In this document: positions 1 to 10,326 of the stretch, one piece after another
How the letters are laid out: every line of letters starts with the position of its first letter
Position numbering within the stretch: the first letter of the stretch is position 1
Assembly: GCA_023053545.1 (NCBI GenBank)
Contig: JAKZAN010000093.1
Location: forward strand, 1-64,000
DNA from: Lepidurus packardi
Lineage: Eukaryota > Arthropoda > Branchiopoda > Notostraca > Triopsidae
Direction: 5' to 3'
DNA length: 64,000 nt
Position numbers and translations under genes: made by a program
The notes under the pieces: generated by a model
Databases searched by the model: none
Seen by the model: only the letters and a program-made list of their open reading frames with translations
Told to the model about the DNA's origin: nothing

Positions 1-85
1 AATTAATTCAGTCCGTATGAAATTAATTCAGTCCGTAAGGAATTCATTCAGTCCGTAAGGAATTCATTCAGTCCGTAAGGAATTA

Positions 86-119
86 TTCAGTGAGAAAGGA
101 ATTCAATCAATCTTAAAGA
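86..119 (+). repeat. 19-bp unit pair (TGAG module), first of 18
   Basis: Two consecutive short, divergent units, AATTATTCAGTGAGAAAGG and AATTCAATCAATCTTAAAG. Each has lost one base. TTCAGTGAG starts at 86, 1,725, 4,301, 5,391, 6,481, 9,570, 11,226, 14,196, 15,234, 15,832, 16,970, 18,108, 19,904, 21,042, 22,260, 35,912, 39,653 and 40,990. It is normally followed by AAGGAACTAATTC and two AATTAATTAAG units, which implies one origin and later spread by block duplication. I saw no TGAG version in the reverse arm. Confidence 0.9.
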
Positions 120-258
120 ATTAATTCAGTCCGTAAGGAACTAATTCAGTCCGTAAGGGAATTAATTCAGTCCGTAAGGAATTAATTAAGTCCGTAAGGA
201 ATTAATTAAGTCCGTAAGGAATTAATTCAGTCCGTAAGGAATTATTTCAGTCCGTAAT

Positions 259-298
259 TAATTAATTCATTCCTTACGGAATTAATTAGGTCCATAAG
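259..298 (+). repeat. Inverted half-unit module, first of about 56 in the forward arm
   Basis: In this module TCCGTAAGGA is replaced by its reverse complement while the 20-bp register is kept: CCGTAATT, then AATTAATTCATTCCTTACGG, then a unit usually reading AAGTCCATAAGG. TCCGTAA and TTACGGA form 7-bp inverted arms around a 16-bp AT-rich loop. CCTTACGG starts at 272, 1,910, 4,686, 5,098, 5,776, 6,188, 6,866, 7,278, 9,755, 11,411, 12,150, 14,381, 14,721, 15,419, 16,017, 16,357, 17,495, 18,293, 18,633, 20,089, 20,429, 21,247, 21,587 and about 31 more sites listed with their blocks from 22,444 to 40,038 and at 41,135. Mutated versions lie near 12,560 and at 17,155. Confidence 0.9.
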
Positions 299-1160
299 GA
301 ATTAATTTAGTCTGTAAGGATTTAATTAAGTCCGTAATGAATTAATTCAGTCCGTAAGGAATAACTTCAGTACGTAAGGAAATAATTCAGTCCGTAATTT
401 ATTAATTCAGTACGTAAGGAATTAATTCAGTCCGTAAGGAATTAATTCAGTCCGTAAGGATTTAATTCAGTCCGTAAGGTATTAATTCAGTCCGTAAGGA
501 ATTAATTCAGTCCGTAAGGAATTAATTCAGCCTGTAAGGATTTGATTAAGTCCGTAATGAATTAATTCAGTCCGTAAGGAATTAATTCAGTCCGTAAGGT
601 ATTAATTCAGTCCGTAAGGAATTAATTCAGTCCGTAAGGAATTAATTCAGTCCGTAAGGAATTAATTCAGTCCGTAAGGAATTAATTCTGTCCGTGAGGA
701 TGTAATTAAGTCCGTAAGGTATTAATTCATTCCGTAAGGAATTAATTCAGTCCGTAAGGAATTAATTCAGTCCGTAAGGAATTAATTCAGTCCGTAAGAA
801 ATTAATTCAGTCCGTAAGGAATTCATTCAGTCCGTAAGGAATTCATTCAGTCCGTAAGGAATTCATTCAGTCCGTAAGGAATTAATTCAGTCCGTAAGGA
901 ATTAATTCAGTCCGTAAGGAATTAATTCAGTCCGTAAGGAATTAATTCTGTCCGTGAGGATGTAATTCATTCCGTAAGGAATTAATTCAGTCCGTAAGGA
1001 ATTAATTCAGTCCGTAAGGAATTAATTCAGTCCGTAAGGATTTAATTCATTCCGTAATGAATTAATTCAGTCCGTAAGGAATTAATTCAGTCCGTAAGGA
1101 ATTAATTCAGTCCGTCAGGAATTAATTCAGTCCGTAAGGAATTAATTCAGTCCGTAAGGA

Positions 1161-1400
1161 ATTAATTCAGTCCGTACTTAATTAATTCAGTCCGTAAGGA
1201 ATTAATTCAGTCCGTAAGAAATTAATTCAGTCCGTAAGGAATTCATTCAGTCCGTAAGGAATTCATTCAGTCCGTAAGGAATTAATTCAGTCCGTAAGGA
1301 ATTAATTCAGTCCGTAAGGAATTAATTCAGTCCGTAAGGAATTAATTCAGTCCGTCAGGAATTAATTCAGTCCGTAAGGAATTAATTCATTCCGTAAGGA
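1161..1400 (+). repeat. 240-bp tandem duplication, copy 1
   Basis: A 12-unit block opening with CCGTACTTAATT (1,172) and containing a CCGTAAGAAATT unit and two AATTCATTCAG units. The same block follows immediately at 1,401-1,640. Confidence 0.8.
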
Positions 1401-1640
1401 ATTAATTCAGTCCGTACTTAATTAATTCAGTCCGTAAGGAATTAATTCAGTCCGTAAGAAATTAATTCAGTCCGTAAGGAATTCATTCAGTCCGTAAGGA
1501 ATTCATTCAGTCCGTAAGGAATTAATTCAGTCCGTAAGGAATTAATTCAGTCCGTAAGGAATTAATTCAGTCCGTAAGGAATTAATTCAGTCCGTAAGGA
1601 ATTAATTCAGTCCGTAAGGATTTAATTCATTCCGTAAGGT
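1401..1640 (+). repeat. 240-bp tandem duplication, copy 2
   Basis: Repeats 1,161-1,400 in order, with CCGTACTTAATT at 1,412. A CCGTCAGG unit in copy 1 (near 1,354) has no counterpart at the expected place here, so the copies have begun to diverge. Confidence 0.75.
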
Positions 1641-1719
1641 ATTAATTCAGTCCGTAAGGAATTATTTCAGTCCGTAAGGAATTAATTCAGTCCGTAAGGA
1701 ATTTATTCAGTCCGTAAGG
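1641..1719 (+). repeat. Linker units between duplicated blocks
   Basis: Four ordinary 20-bp units, including AATTATTTCAG and ATTTATTCAG variants, leading into the second copy of the 1.64-kb block. Confidence 0.7.
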
Positions 1720-2868
1720 AATTATTCAGTGAGAAAGGAATTCAGTCAATCTTAAAGAATTAATTCAGTCCGTAAGGAACTAATTCAGTCCGTAAGGAAT
1801 TAATTCAGTCCGTAAGGAATTAATTAAGTCCGTAAGGAATTAATTAAGTCCGTAAGGAATTAATTTAGTCCGTAAGGAATTATTTCAGTCCGTAATTAAT
1901 TAATTCATTCCTTACGGAATTAATTAGGTCCATAAGGAATTAATTTAGTCTGTAAGGATTTAATTAAGTAGGTAATGAATTAATTCAGTCCGTAAGGAAT
2001 AACTTCAGTACGTAAGGAAATAATTCAGTCCGTAATTTATTAATTCAGTACGTAAGGAATTAATTCAGTCCGTAAGGAATTAATTCAGTCCGTAAGGATT
2101 TAATTCAGTCCGTAAGGTATTAATTCAGTCCGTAAGGAATTAATTCAGTCCGTAAGGAATTAATTCAGCCTGTAAGGATTTGATTAAGTCCGTAAGGTAT
2201 TAATTCAGTCCGTAAGGAATTAATTCAGTCCGTAAGGAATTAATTCAGCCTGTAAGGATTTGATTAAGTCCGTAATGAATTAATTCAGTCCGTAAGGAAT
2301 TAATTCAGTCCGTAAGGTATTAATTCAGTCCGTAAGGAATTAATTCAGTCCGTAAGGAATTAATTCAGTCCGTAAGGAATTAATTCAGTCCGTAAGGAAT
2401 TAATTCTGTCCGTGAGGATGTAATTAAGTCCGTAAGGTATTAATTCATTCCGTAAGGAATTAATTCAGTCCGTAAGGAATTAATTCAGTCCGTAAGGAAT
2501 TAATTCAGTCCGTAAGAAATTAATTCAGTCCGTAAGGAATTCATTCAGTCCGTAAGGAATTCATTCAGTCCGTAAGGAATTCATTCAGTCCGTAAGGAAT
2601 TAATTCAGTCCGTAAGGAATTAATTCAGTCCGTAAGGAATTAATTCAGTCCGTAAGGAATTAATTCTGTCCGTGAGGATGTAATTCATTCCGTAAGGAAT
2701 TAATTCAGTCCGTAAGGAATTAATTCAGTCCGTAAGGAATTAATTCAGTCCGTAAGGATTTAATTCATTCCGTAATGAATTAATTCAGTCCGTAAGGAAT
2801 TAATTCAGTCCGTAAGGAATTAATTCAGTCCGTCAGGAATTAATTCAGTCCGTAAGGAATTAATTCAC
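1720..2868 (+). repeat. Block duplication, copy 2 (pairs with 81-1,150)
   Basis: Follows copy 1 variant by variant: 19-bp pair at 1,725, inverted half-unit at 1,910, AATAACTTCAGTACG near 2,000, CTGTCCGTGAGGATG units near 2,406 and 2,666, three AATTCATTCAG units at about 2,540-2,590, and CCGTCAGG at 2,830. It carries an extra four-unit insertion (about 2,189-2,268) that repeats GCCTGTAAGGATTTGATTAAG. A private AAGTAGGTAATG variant near 1,966 replaces AAGTCCGTAATG. Confidence 0.85.
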
Positions 2869-4200
2869 TCCGTAAGGAATTATTTCAGTCCGTAAGGAAT
2901 TAATTCAGTAAGAAAGGAATTATTTCAGTCCGTAAGGAATTAATTCAGTAAGAAAGGAATTCAATCAATCCTAAAGAATTAATTCAGTCCGTTAGGAAAT
3001 ATTTCAGTCCGTAAGGAATTAATTCAGTCCGTAAGGAATTAATTCAGTCCGTAAGGAATATGTTCAGTCCGTAAGGTATTAATTCATTCCGTAAGGAATT
3101 AATTCAGTCCGTAAGGAATTAATTCAGTCCGTAAGGAATTAATTCAGTCCGTAAGAAATTAATTCAGTCCGTAAGGAATTAATTCAGTCCGTAAGAAATT
3201 AATTCAGTCCGTAAGGAATTCATTCAGTCCGTAAGGAATTCATTCAGTCCGTAAGGAATTAATTCAGTCCGTAAGGAATTAATTCAGTCCGTAAGGAATT
3301 AATTCAGTCCGTAAGGATTTAATTCATTCCGTAAGGTATTAATTCAGTCCGTAAGGAATTAATTCAGTCCGTAAGGAATTAATTCAGTCCGTAAGGAATT
3401 AATTCAGTCCGTAAGGAATTAATTCTGTCCGTGAGGATGTAATTCAGTCCGTAAGGAATTAATTCAGTCCGTAAGGAATTAATTCAGTCCGTGAGGAATT
3501 AATTCAGTCCGTAAGGATTTAATTCATTCCGTAATGAATTAGTTCAGTCCGTAAGGAATTAATTCAGTCCGTAAGGAATTAATTCAGTCCGTCAGGAATT
3601 AATTCAGTCCGTAAGGAATTAATTCACTCCGTAAGGAATTATTTCAGTCCGTAAGGAATTAATTCAGTAAGAAAGGAATTCAATCAATCCTAAAGAATTA
3701 ATTCAGTCCGTTAGGAAATATTTCAGTCCGTAAGGAATTAATTCAGTCCGTAAGGAATTAATTCAGTCCGTAAGGAATTAATTCAGTCCGTAATGAATTA
3801 ATTCAGTCCGTAATGGATTAATTAAGTCCGTAATGAATTAATTCAGTCCGTATGAAATTAATTCAGTCCGTAAGGAATTCATTCAGTCCGTAAGGAATTC
3901 ATTCAGTCCGTAAGGAATTAATTCAGTCCGTAAGGAATTAATTCAGTCCGTAAGGAATTAATTCAGTCCGTAAGGATTTAATTCATTCCGTAAGGTATTA
4001 ATTCAGTCCGTAAGGAATTAATTCAGTCCGTAAGGAATTAATTCAGTCCGTAAGGAATTAATTCAGTCCGTAAGGAATTAATTCTGTCCGTGAGGATGTA
4101 ATTCAGTCCGTAAGGTATTAATTCAGTCCGTAAGGAATTAATTCACTCCGTAAGGAATTAATTCAGTCCGTAAGGAATTAATTCAGTCCGTAAGAAATTA
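2869..4200 (+). repeat. Mixed satellite segment with a repeated CAATCCTAAAG module
   Basis: Contains two copies of a module made of CAGTAAGAAAGG, the 19-bp unit AATTCAATCAATCCTAAAG and CCGTTAGGAAATATTTCAG, anchored at 2,948 and 3,667 (719 bp apart, or 36 units minus one base). The first copy has an extra CAGTAAGAAAGG unit 40 bp upstream (about 2,908). CTGTCCGTGAGGATG units occur near 3,426 and 4,085. The end of this segment (CCGTATGAAATT and two AATTCATTCAG units) is the lead-in shared with the 1,090-bp repeats that follow. Confidence 0.75.
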
Positions 4201-5290
4201 ATTCAGTCAGTAAGGAATTAATTCAGTCCGTATGAAATTAATTCAGTCCGTAAGGAATTCATTCAGTCCGTAAGGAATTCATTCAGTCCGTAAGGAATTA
4301 TTCAGTGAGAAAGGAATTCAATCAATCTTAAAGAATTAATTCAGTCCGTAAGGAACTAATTCAGTCCGTAAGGAATTAATTCAGTCCGTAAGGAATTAAT
4401 TAAGTCCGTAAGGAATTAATTAAGTCCGTAAGGAATTAATTCAGTCCGTAAGGATTTAATTCATTCCGTAAGGTATTAATTCAGTCCGTAAGGAATTAAT
4501 TCAGTCCGTAAGGAATTAATTCAGTCCGTAAGGAATTAATTCAGTCCGTAAGGAATTAATTCTTTCCGTGAGGATGTAATTCAGTCCGTAAGGTATTAAT
4601 TCAGTCCGTAAGGAATTAATTCAGTCCGTAAGGAATTAATTCAGTCCGTAAGGAATTATTTCAGTCCGTAATTAATTAATTCATTCCTTACGGAATTAAA
4701 TAAGTCCATAAGGAATTAATTCAGTCTGTAAGGATTTAATTAAGTCCGTAAGGAATTAATTAAGTCCGTAAGGAATTAATTCCGTCCGTAAGGAATTAAT
4801 TCAGTCCGTAAGGAATTAATTCAGTCAGTAAGGAATTAATTTAGTCCGTAAGGAATTAATTCAGTCCGTAAGGATTTAATTCAGTCCGTAAGGATTTAAT
4901 TCAGTCCGTAAGGTATTAATTCAGTCCGTAAGGAATTAATTCAGTCCGTAAGGAATTAATTCAGTCCGTAAGGATATAATTCAGTCCGTAATGAATTAAT
5001 TCAGTCCGTATGAAATTAACTCAGTCCGTAAGGAATTAATTAAGGAATTAATTCAGTCCGTAAGGAATTAATTCAATCCCTAATTAATTAATTCATTCCT
5101 TACGGAATTAATTAAGTCCATAAGGAATTAATTCAGTCTGTAAGGATTTGATTAAGTCCGTAATGAATTAATTCAGTCCGTAAGGAATTAATTCAGTCCG
5201 TAAGGAATTAATTTAGTCCGTAAGGAATTAATTCAGTCCGTAAGGAATTAATTAAGTCCGTAATGAAATAATTCAGTCCGTATGAAATTA
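4201..5290 (+). repeat. 1,090-bp higher-order repeat, copy 1 of 3
   Basis: Opens with CAGTCAGTAAGG and CCGTATGAAATT units, then the 19-bp pair (TTCAGTGAG at 4,301). It has a CTTTCCGTGAGGATG unit near 4,563, two inverted half-units (CCTTACGG at 4,686 and 5,098), a CCGTCCGTAAGG unit near 4,782 and the 12-bp unit AATTAATTAAGG at 5,034-5,045. Its length equals 52 units of 20 bp, two of 19 and one of 12 (55 units). I saw no differences from copy 2 by eye, so the amplification is recent. Confidence 0.93.
5034..5045 (+). repeat. 12-bp short unit, first of 22 in the forward arm
   Basis: AATTAATTAAGG is the consensus unit without its central CAGTCCGT. Starts: 5,034, 6,124, 7,214, 12,498, 22,812, 23,964, 24,456, 24,648, 25,140, 25,672, 26,284, 27,236, 28,126, 29,065, 29,836, 30,388, 31,360, 32,612, 33,524, 34,776, 36,625 and 38,837. 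Nearly all follow CCGTATGAAATTAACTCAG and precede an inverted half-unit by about 50 bp, so they derive from one deletion event. The reverse arm has equivalents in TTCCTCAATTCCTTAATT and TTTCTTAATTAATTCC contexts. Confidence 0.9.
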
Positions 5291-6380
5291 ATTCAGTCAG
5301 TAAGGAATTAATTCAGTCCGTATGAAATTAATTCAGTCCGTAAGGAATTCATTCAGTCCGTAAGGAATTCATTCAGTCCGTAAGGAATTATTCAGTGAGA
5401 AAGGAATTCAATCAATCTTAAAGAATTAATTCAGTCCGTAAGGAACTAATTCAGTCCGTAAGGAATTAATTCAGTCCGTAAGGAATTAATTAAGTCCGTA
5501 AGGAATTAATTAAGTCCGTAAGGAATTAATTCAGTCCGTAAGGATTTAATTCATTCCGTAAGGTATTAATTCAGTCCGTAAGGAATTAATTCAGTCCGTA
5601 AGGAATTAATTCAGTCCGTAAGGAATTAATTCAGTCCGTAAGGAATTAATTCTTTCCGTGAGGATGTAATTCAGTCCGTAAGGTATTAATTCAGTCCGTA
5701 AGGAATTAATTCAGTCCGTAAGGAATTAATTCAGTCCGTAAGGAATTATTTCAGTCCGTAATTAATTAATTCATTCCTTACGGAATTAAATAAGTCCATA
5801 AGGAATTAATTCAGTCTGTAAGGATTTAATTAAGTCCGTAAGGAATTAATTAAGTCCGTAAGGAATTAATTCCGTCCGTAAGGAATTAATTCAGTCCGTA
5901 AGGAATTAATTCAGTCAGTAAGGAATTAATTTAGTCCGTAAGGAATTAATTCAGTCCGTAAGGATTTAATTCAGTCCGTAAGGATTTAATTCAGTCCGTA
6001 AGGTATTAATTCAGTCCGTAAGGAATTAATTCAGTCCGTAAGGAATTAATTCAGTCCGTAAGGATATAATTCAGTCCGTAATGAATTAATTCAGTCCGTA
6101 TGAAATTAACTCAGTCCGTAAGGAATTAATTAAGGAATTAATTCAGTCCGTAAGGAATTAATTCAATCCCTAATTAATTAATTCATTCCTTACGGAATTA
6201 ATTAAGTCCATAAGGAATTAATTCAGTCTGTAAGGATTTGATTAAGTCCGTAATGAATTAATTCAGTCCGTAAGGAATTAATTCAGTCCGTAAGGAATTA
6301 ATTTAGTCCGTAAGGAATTAATTCAGTCCGTAAGGAATTAATTAAGTCCGTAATGAAATAATTCAGTCCGTATGAAATTA
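5291..6380 (+). repeat. 1,090-bp higher-order repeat, copy 2 of 3
   Basis: Every landmark is displaced by exactly 1,090 bp from copy 1: 19-bp pair at 5,391, inverted half-units at 5,776 and 6,188, and the 12-bp unit at 6,124-6,135. Confidence 0.93.
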
Positions 6381-7470
6381 ATTCAGTCAGTAAGGAATTA
6401 ATTCAGTCCGTATGAAATTAATTCAGTCCGTAAGGAATTCATTCAGTCCGTAAGGAATTCATTCAGTCCGTAAGGAATTATTCAGTGAGAAAGGAATTCA
6501 ATCAATCTTAAAGAATTAATTCAGTCCGTAAGGAACTAATTCAGTCCGTAAGGAATTAATTCAGTCCGTAAGGAATTAATTAAGTCCGTAAGGAATTAAT
6601 TAAGTCCGTAAGGAATTAATTCAGTCCGTAAGGATTTAATTCATTCCGTAAGGTATTAATTCAGTCCGTAAGGAATTAATTCAGTCCGTAAGGAATTAAT
6701 TCAGTCCGTAAGGAATTAATTCAGTCCGTAAGGAATTAATTCTTTCCGTGAGGATGTAATTCAGTCCGTAAGGTATTAATTCAGTCCGTAAGGAATTAAT
6801 TCAGTCCGTAAGGAATTAATTCAGTCCGTAAGGAATTATTTCAGTCCGTAATTAATTAATTCATTCCTTACGGAATTAAATAAGTCCATAAGGAATTAAT
6901 TCAGTCTGTAAGGATTTAATTAAGTCCGTAAGGAATTAATTAAGTCCGTAAGGAATTAATTCCGTCCGTAAGGAATTAATTCAGTCCGTAAGGAATTAAT
7001 TCAGTCAGTAAGGAATTAATTTAGTCCGTAAGGAATTAATTCAGTCCGTAAGGATTTAATTCAGTCCGTAAGGATTTAATTCAGTCCGTAAGGTATTAAT
7101 TCAGTCCGTAAGGAATTAATTCAGTCCGTAAGGAATTAATTCAGTCCGTAAGGATATAATTCAGTCCGTAATGAATTAATTCAGTCCGTATGAAATTAAC
7201 TCAGTCCGTAAGGAATTAATTAAGGAATTAATTCAGTCCGTAAGGAATTAATTCAATCCCTAATTAATTAATTCATTCCTTACGGAATTAATTAAGTCCA
7301 TAAGGAATTAATTCAGTCTGTAAGGATTTGATTAAGTCCGTAATGAATTAATTCAGTCCGTAAGGAATTAATTCAGTCCGTAAGGAATTAATTTAGTCCG
7401 TAAGGAATTAATTCAGTCCGTAAGGAATTAATTAAGTCCGTAATGAAATAATTCAGTCCGTATGAAATTA
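6381..7470 (+). repeat. 1,090-bp higher-order repeat, copy 3 of 3
   Basis: Landmarks fall a further 1,090 bp on: 19-bp pair at 6,481, inverted half-units at 6,866 and 7,278, 12-bp unit at 7,214-7,225. Where a fourth copy would begin (7,471) the expected CAGTCAGTAAGG is replaced by CAGTCCGTAAGG and the pattern ends. Diverged relatives lie at 12,120-12,740 and about 36,050-36,900. Confidence 0.92.
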
Positions 7471-7800
7471 ATTCAGTCCGTAAGGAATTCATTCAGTCCG
7501 TAAGGAATTAATTCAGTCCGTAAAGAATTAATTCAGTCCGTAAGGAATTAATTCATTCCGTAAGGAATTAATTCAGTCCGTAAGGATTTTATTCATTCCG
7601 TAAGGTATTAATTCAGTCCGTAAGGAATTAATTCAGTCCGTATAGAATTAATTCAGTCCGTAAGGAATTAATTCAGTCCGTAAGGAATTAATTCTGTCCG
7701 TGAGGATGTAATTCAGTCCGTAAGGTATTAATTCATTCTTTAAGGAATTAATTCAGTCCGTAAGGAATTAATTCTGTCCGTGAGGATGTAATTCAGTCCG
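7471..7800 (+). repeat. Satellite linker with GATTTTATTC and CCGTATAG variants
   Basis: About 16 units carrying GGATTTTATTCATTCCG, CCGTATAGAATT, TTCTTTAAGG and two CTGTCCGTGAGGATG units. The same variant set recurs near 12,830-13,030, 30,770-30,900, 31,730-31,870, 33,890-34,030 and in the 260-bp repeats at 36,941-37,720, so this segment is a dispersed relative of those blocks. Confidence 0.75.
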
Positions 7801-8380
7801 TAAGGTATTAATTCATTCCGTAAGGAATTAATTCAGTCCGTAAGGAATTAATTCAGTCCATAAGGAATTAATTCAGTCCGTAAGAAATTAATTCAGTCCG
7901 TAAGGAATTCATTCAGTCCGTAAGGAATTCATTCAGTCCGTAAGGAATTAATTCAGTCCGTAAGGAATTAATTCAGTCCGTAAGGAATTAATTCAGTCCG
8001 TAAGGATTTAATTCATTCCGTAAGGTATTAATTCAGTCCGTAAGGAATTAATTCAGTCCGTAAGGAATTAATTCAGTCCGTAAGGAATTAATTCAGTCCG
8101 TAAGGAATTAATTCTGTCCGTGAGGATGTAATTCAGTCCGTAAAGAATTAATTCAGTCCGTAAGGAATTAATTCAGTCCGTAAGGAATAAGTTCAGTACG
8201 TAAGGAATTAATTCAGTCCGTAAGGAATTAATTCAGTCCGTAAGGATTTAATTCATTCCGTAATGAATTAATTCAGTCCGTAAGGAATTAATTCAGTCCG
8301 TAAGGAATTAATTCAGTCCGTAAGGAATTAATTCAGTCCGTAAGGAATTAATTCTTTCCGTGAGGATGTAATTCAGTCCG
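7801..8380 (+). repeat. 580-bp tandem duplication, copy 1
   Basis: A 29-unit block. Landmarks are CAGTCCATAAGG at 7,853, CCGTAAGAAATT, two AATTCATTCAG units, CTGTCCGTGAGGATG (8,113), CCGTAAAGAATT (8,149) and AATAAGTTCAGTACG (about 8,187). The match to copy 2 is clear as far as about 8,320. Confidence 0.87.
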
Positions 8381-8900
8381 TAAGGTATTAATTCATTCCG
8401 TAAGGAATTAATTCAGTCCGTAAGGAATTAATTCAGTCCATAAGGAATTAATTCAGTCCGTAAGAAATTAATTCAGTCCGTAAGGAATTCATTCAGTCCG
8501 TAAGGAATTCATTCAGTCCGTAAGGAATTAATTCAGTCCGTAAGGAATTAATTCAGTCCGTAAGGAATTAATTCAGTCCGTAAGGATTTAATTCATTCCG
8601 TAAGGTATTAATTCAGTCCGTAAGGAATTAATTCAGTCCGTAAGGAATTAATTCAGTCCGTAAGGAATTAATTCAGTCCGTAAGGAATTAATTCTGTCCG
8701 TGAGGATGTAATTCAGTCCGTAAAGAATTAATTCAGTCCGTAAGGAATTAATTCAGTCCGTAAGGAATAAGTTCAGTACGTAAGGAATTAATTCAGTCCG
8801 TAAGGAATTAATTCAGTCCGTAAGGATTTAATTCATTCCGTAATGAATTAATTCAGTCCGTAAGGAATTAATTCAGTCCGTAAGGAATTAATTCAGTCCG
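8381..8900 (+). repeat. 580-bp tandem duplication, copy 2
   Basis: All landmarks lie 580 bp downstream of copy 1 (CAGTCCATAAGG at 8,433, GAGGATG at 8,702). At 8,901 it switches to CCGTCAGGAATTCAATCAATCC instead of continuing the pattern. Confidence 0.87.
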
Positions 8901-10310
8901 TCAGGAATTCAATCAATCCTAAAGAATTAATTCAGTCCGTTAGGAAATATTTCAGTCCGTAAGGAATTAATTCAGTCCGTAAGAAATTAATTCAGTCCGT
9001 AAGGAATTAATTCAGTCCGTAAGGAATAAGTTCAGTACGTAAGGAATTAATTCAGTCCGTAATGAATTAATTCAGTCCGTAATGGATTAATTCAGTCCGT
9101 AATGAATTAATTCAGTCCGTATGAAATTAATTCAGTCCGTAAGGAATTCATTCAGTCCGTAAGGAATTCATTCAGTCCGTAAGGAATTAATTCAGTCCGT
9201 AAGGAATTCATTCAGTCCGTAAGGAATTAATTCAGTCCGTAAGGATTTAATTCATTCCGTAAGGTATTAATTCAGTCCGTAAGGAATTAATTCAGTCCGT
9301 AAGGAATTAATTCAGTCCGTAAGGAATTAATTCAGTCCGTAAGGAATTAATTCTGTCCGTGAGGATGTAATTTAGTCCGTAAGGTATTAATTCAGTCCGT
9401 AAGGAATTAATTCACTCCGTAAGGAATTAATTCAGTCCGTAAGGAATTAATTCAGTCCGTAAGAAATTAATTCAGTCAGTAAGGAATTAATTCAGTCCGT
9501 ATGAAATTAATTCAGTCCGTAAGGAATTCATTCAGTCCGTAAGGAATTCATTCAGTCCGTAAGGAATTATTCAGTGAGAAAGGAATTCAATCAATCTTAA
9601 AGAATTAATTCAGTCCGTAAGGAACTAATTCAGTCCGTAAGGAATTAATTCAGTCCGTAAGGAATTAATTAAGTCCGTAAGGAATTAATTAAGTCCGTAA
9701 GGAATTAATTCAGTCCGTAAGGAATTATTTCAGTCCGTAATTAATTAATTCATTCCTTACGGAATTAATTAAGTCCATAAGGAATTAATTCAGTCCGTAA
9801 GGATTTAATTCATTCCGTAAGGAATTAATTCAGTCCGTAAGGATTTAATTCAGTCCGTAAGGTATTAATTCAGTCCGTAAGGAATTAATTCAGTCCGTAA
9901 GGAATTAATTCAGTCCGTAAGGAATTAATTCTGTCCGTGAGGATGTAATTCAGTCCGTAAGGAATTAATTCAGTCCGTAAGGAATTAATTCAGTCCGTGA
10001 GGAATTAATTCAGTCCGTAAGGATTTAATTCATTCCGTAATGAATTAATTCAGTCCGTAAGGAATTAATTCAGTCCGTAAGGAATTAATTCAGTCCGTCA
10101 GGAATTAATTCAGTAAGAAAGGAATTCAATCAATCCTAAAGAATTAATTCAGTCCGTTAGGAAATATTTCAGTCCGTAAGGAATTAATTCAGTCCGTAAG
10201 GAATTAATTCAGTACGTAAGGAATTAATTCAGTCCGTAAGGAATAAGTTCAGTACGTAAGGAATTAATTCAGTCCGTAAGGAATTAATTCAGTCCGTAAG
10301 GAATTAATTC
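8591..10310 (+). repeat. About 1.72-kb duplication, copy 1 (pairs with about 10,327-12,026)
   Basis: Overlaps the end of the 580-bp duplication. Ordered landmarks: CCGTAAAGAATT (8,729), CCGTCAGG with AATTCAATCAATCCTAAAG (about 8,901-8,933), GAGGATGTAATTTAG (9,361), 19-bp pair (9,570), inverted half-unit (9,755), CAGTAAGAAAGG (10,111) and CATTCCGTGAGG (10,310). Offsets to copy 2 are 1,736, 1,656 and 1,716 in turn, each change being whole units gained or lost. Confidence 0.82.
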
Positions 10311-10326
10311 ATTCCGTGAGGATGTA

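Larger units (their letters stand above)
81..1150 (+). repeat. Block duplication, copy 1 (pairs with 1,720-2,868)
   Basis: Starts at the 19-bp unit pair (TTCAGTGAGAAAGG at 86). It runs through an inverted half-unit (CCTTACGG at 272), the AATAACTTCAGTACG variants near 361, GCCTGTAAGGATTTGATTAAG near 530-550, two CTGTCCGTGAGGATG units (688, 948) and a CCGTCAGG unit (1,112). The same ordered variants recur about 1,639 bp downstream, then about 1,718 bp downstream after an 80-bp (four-unit) insertion in copy 2. A one-base insertion (GTAAGGGAATT near 159) is private to this copy. Confidence 0.85.
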
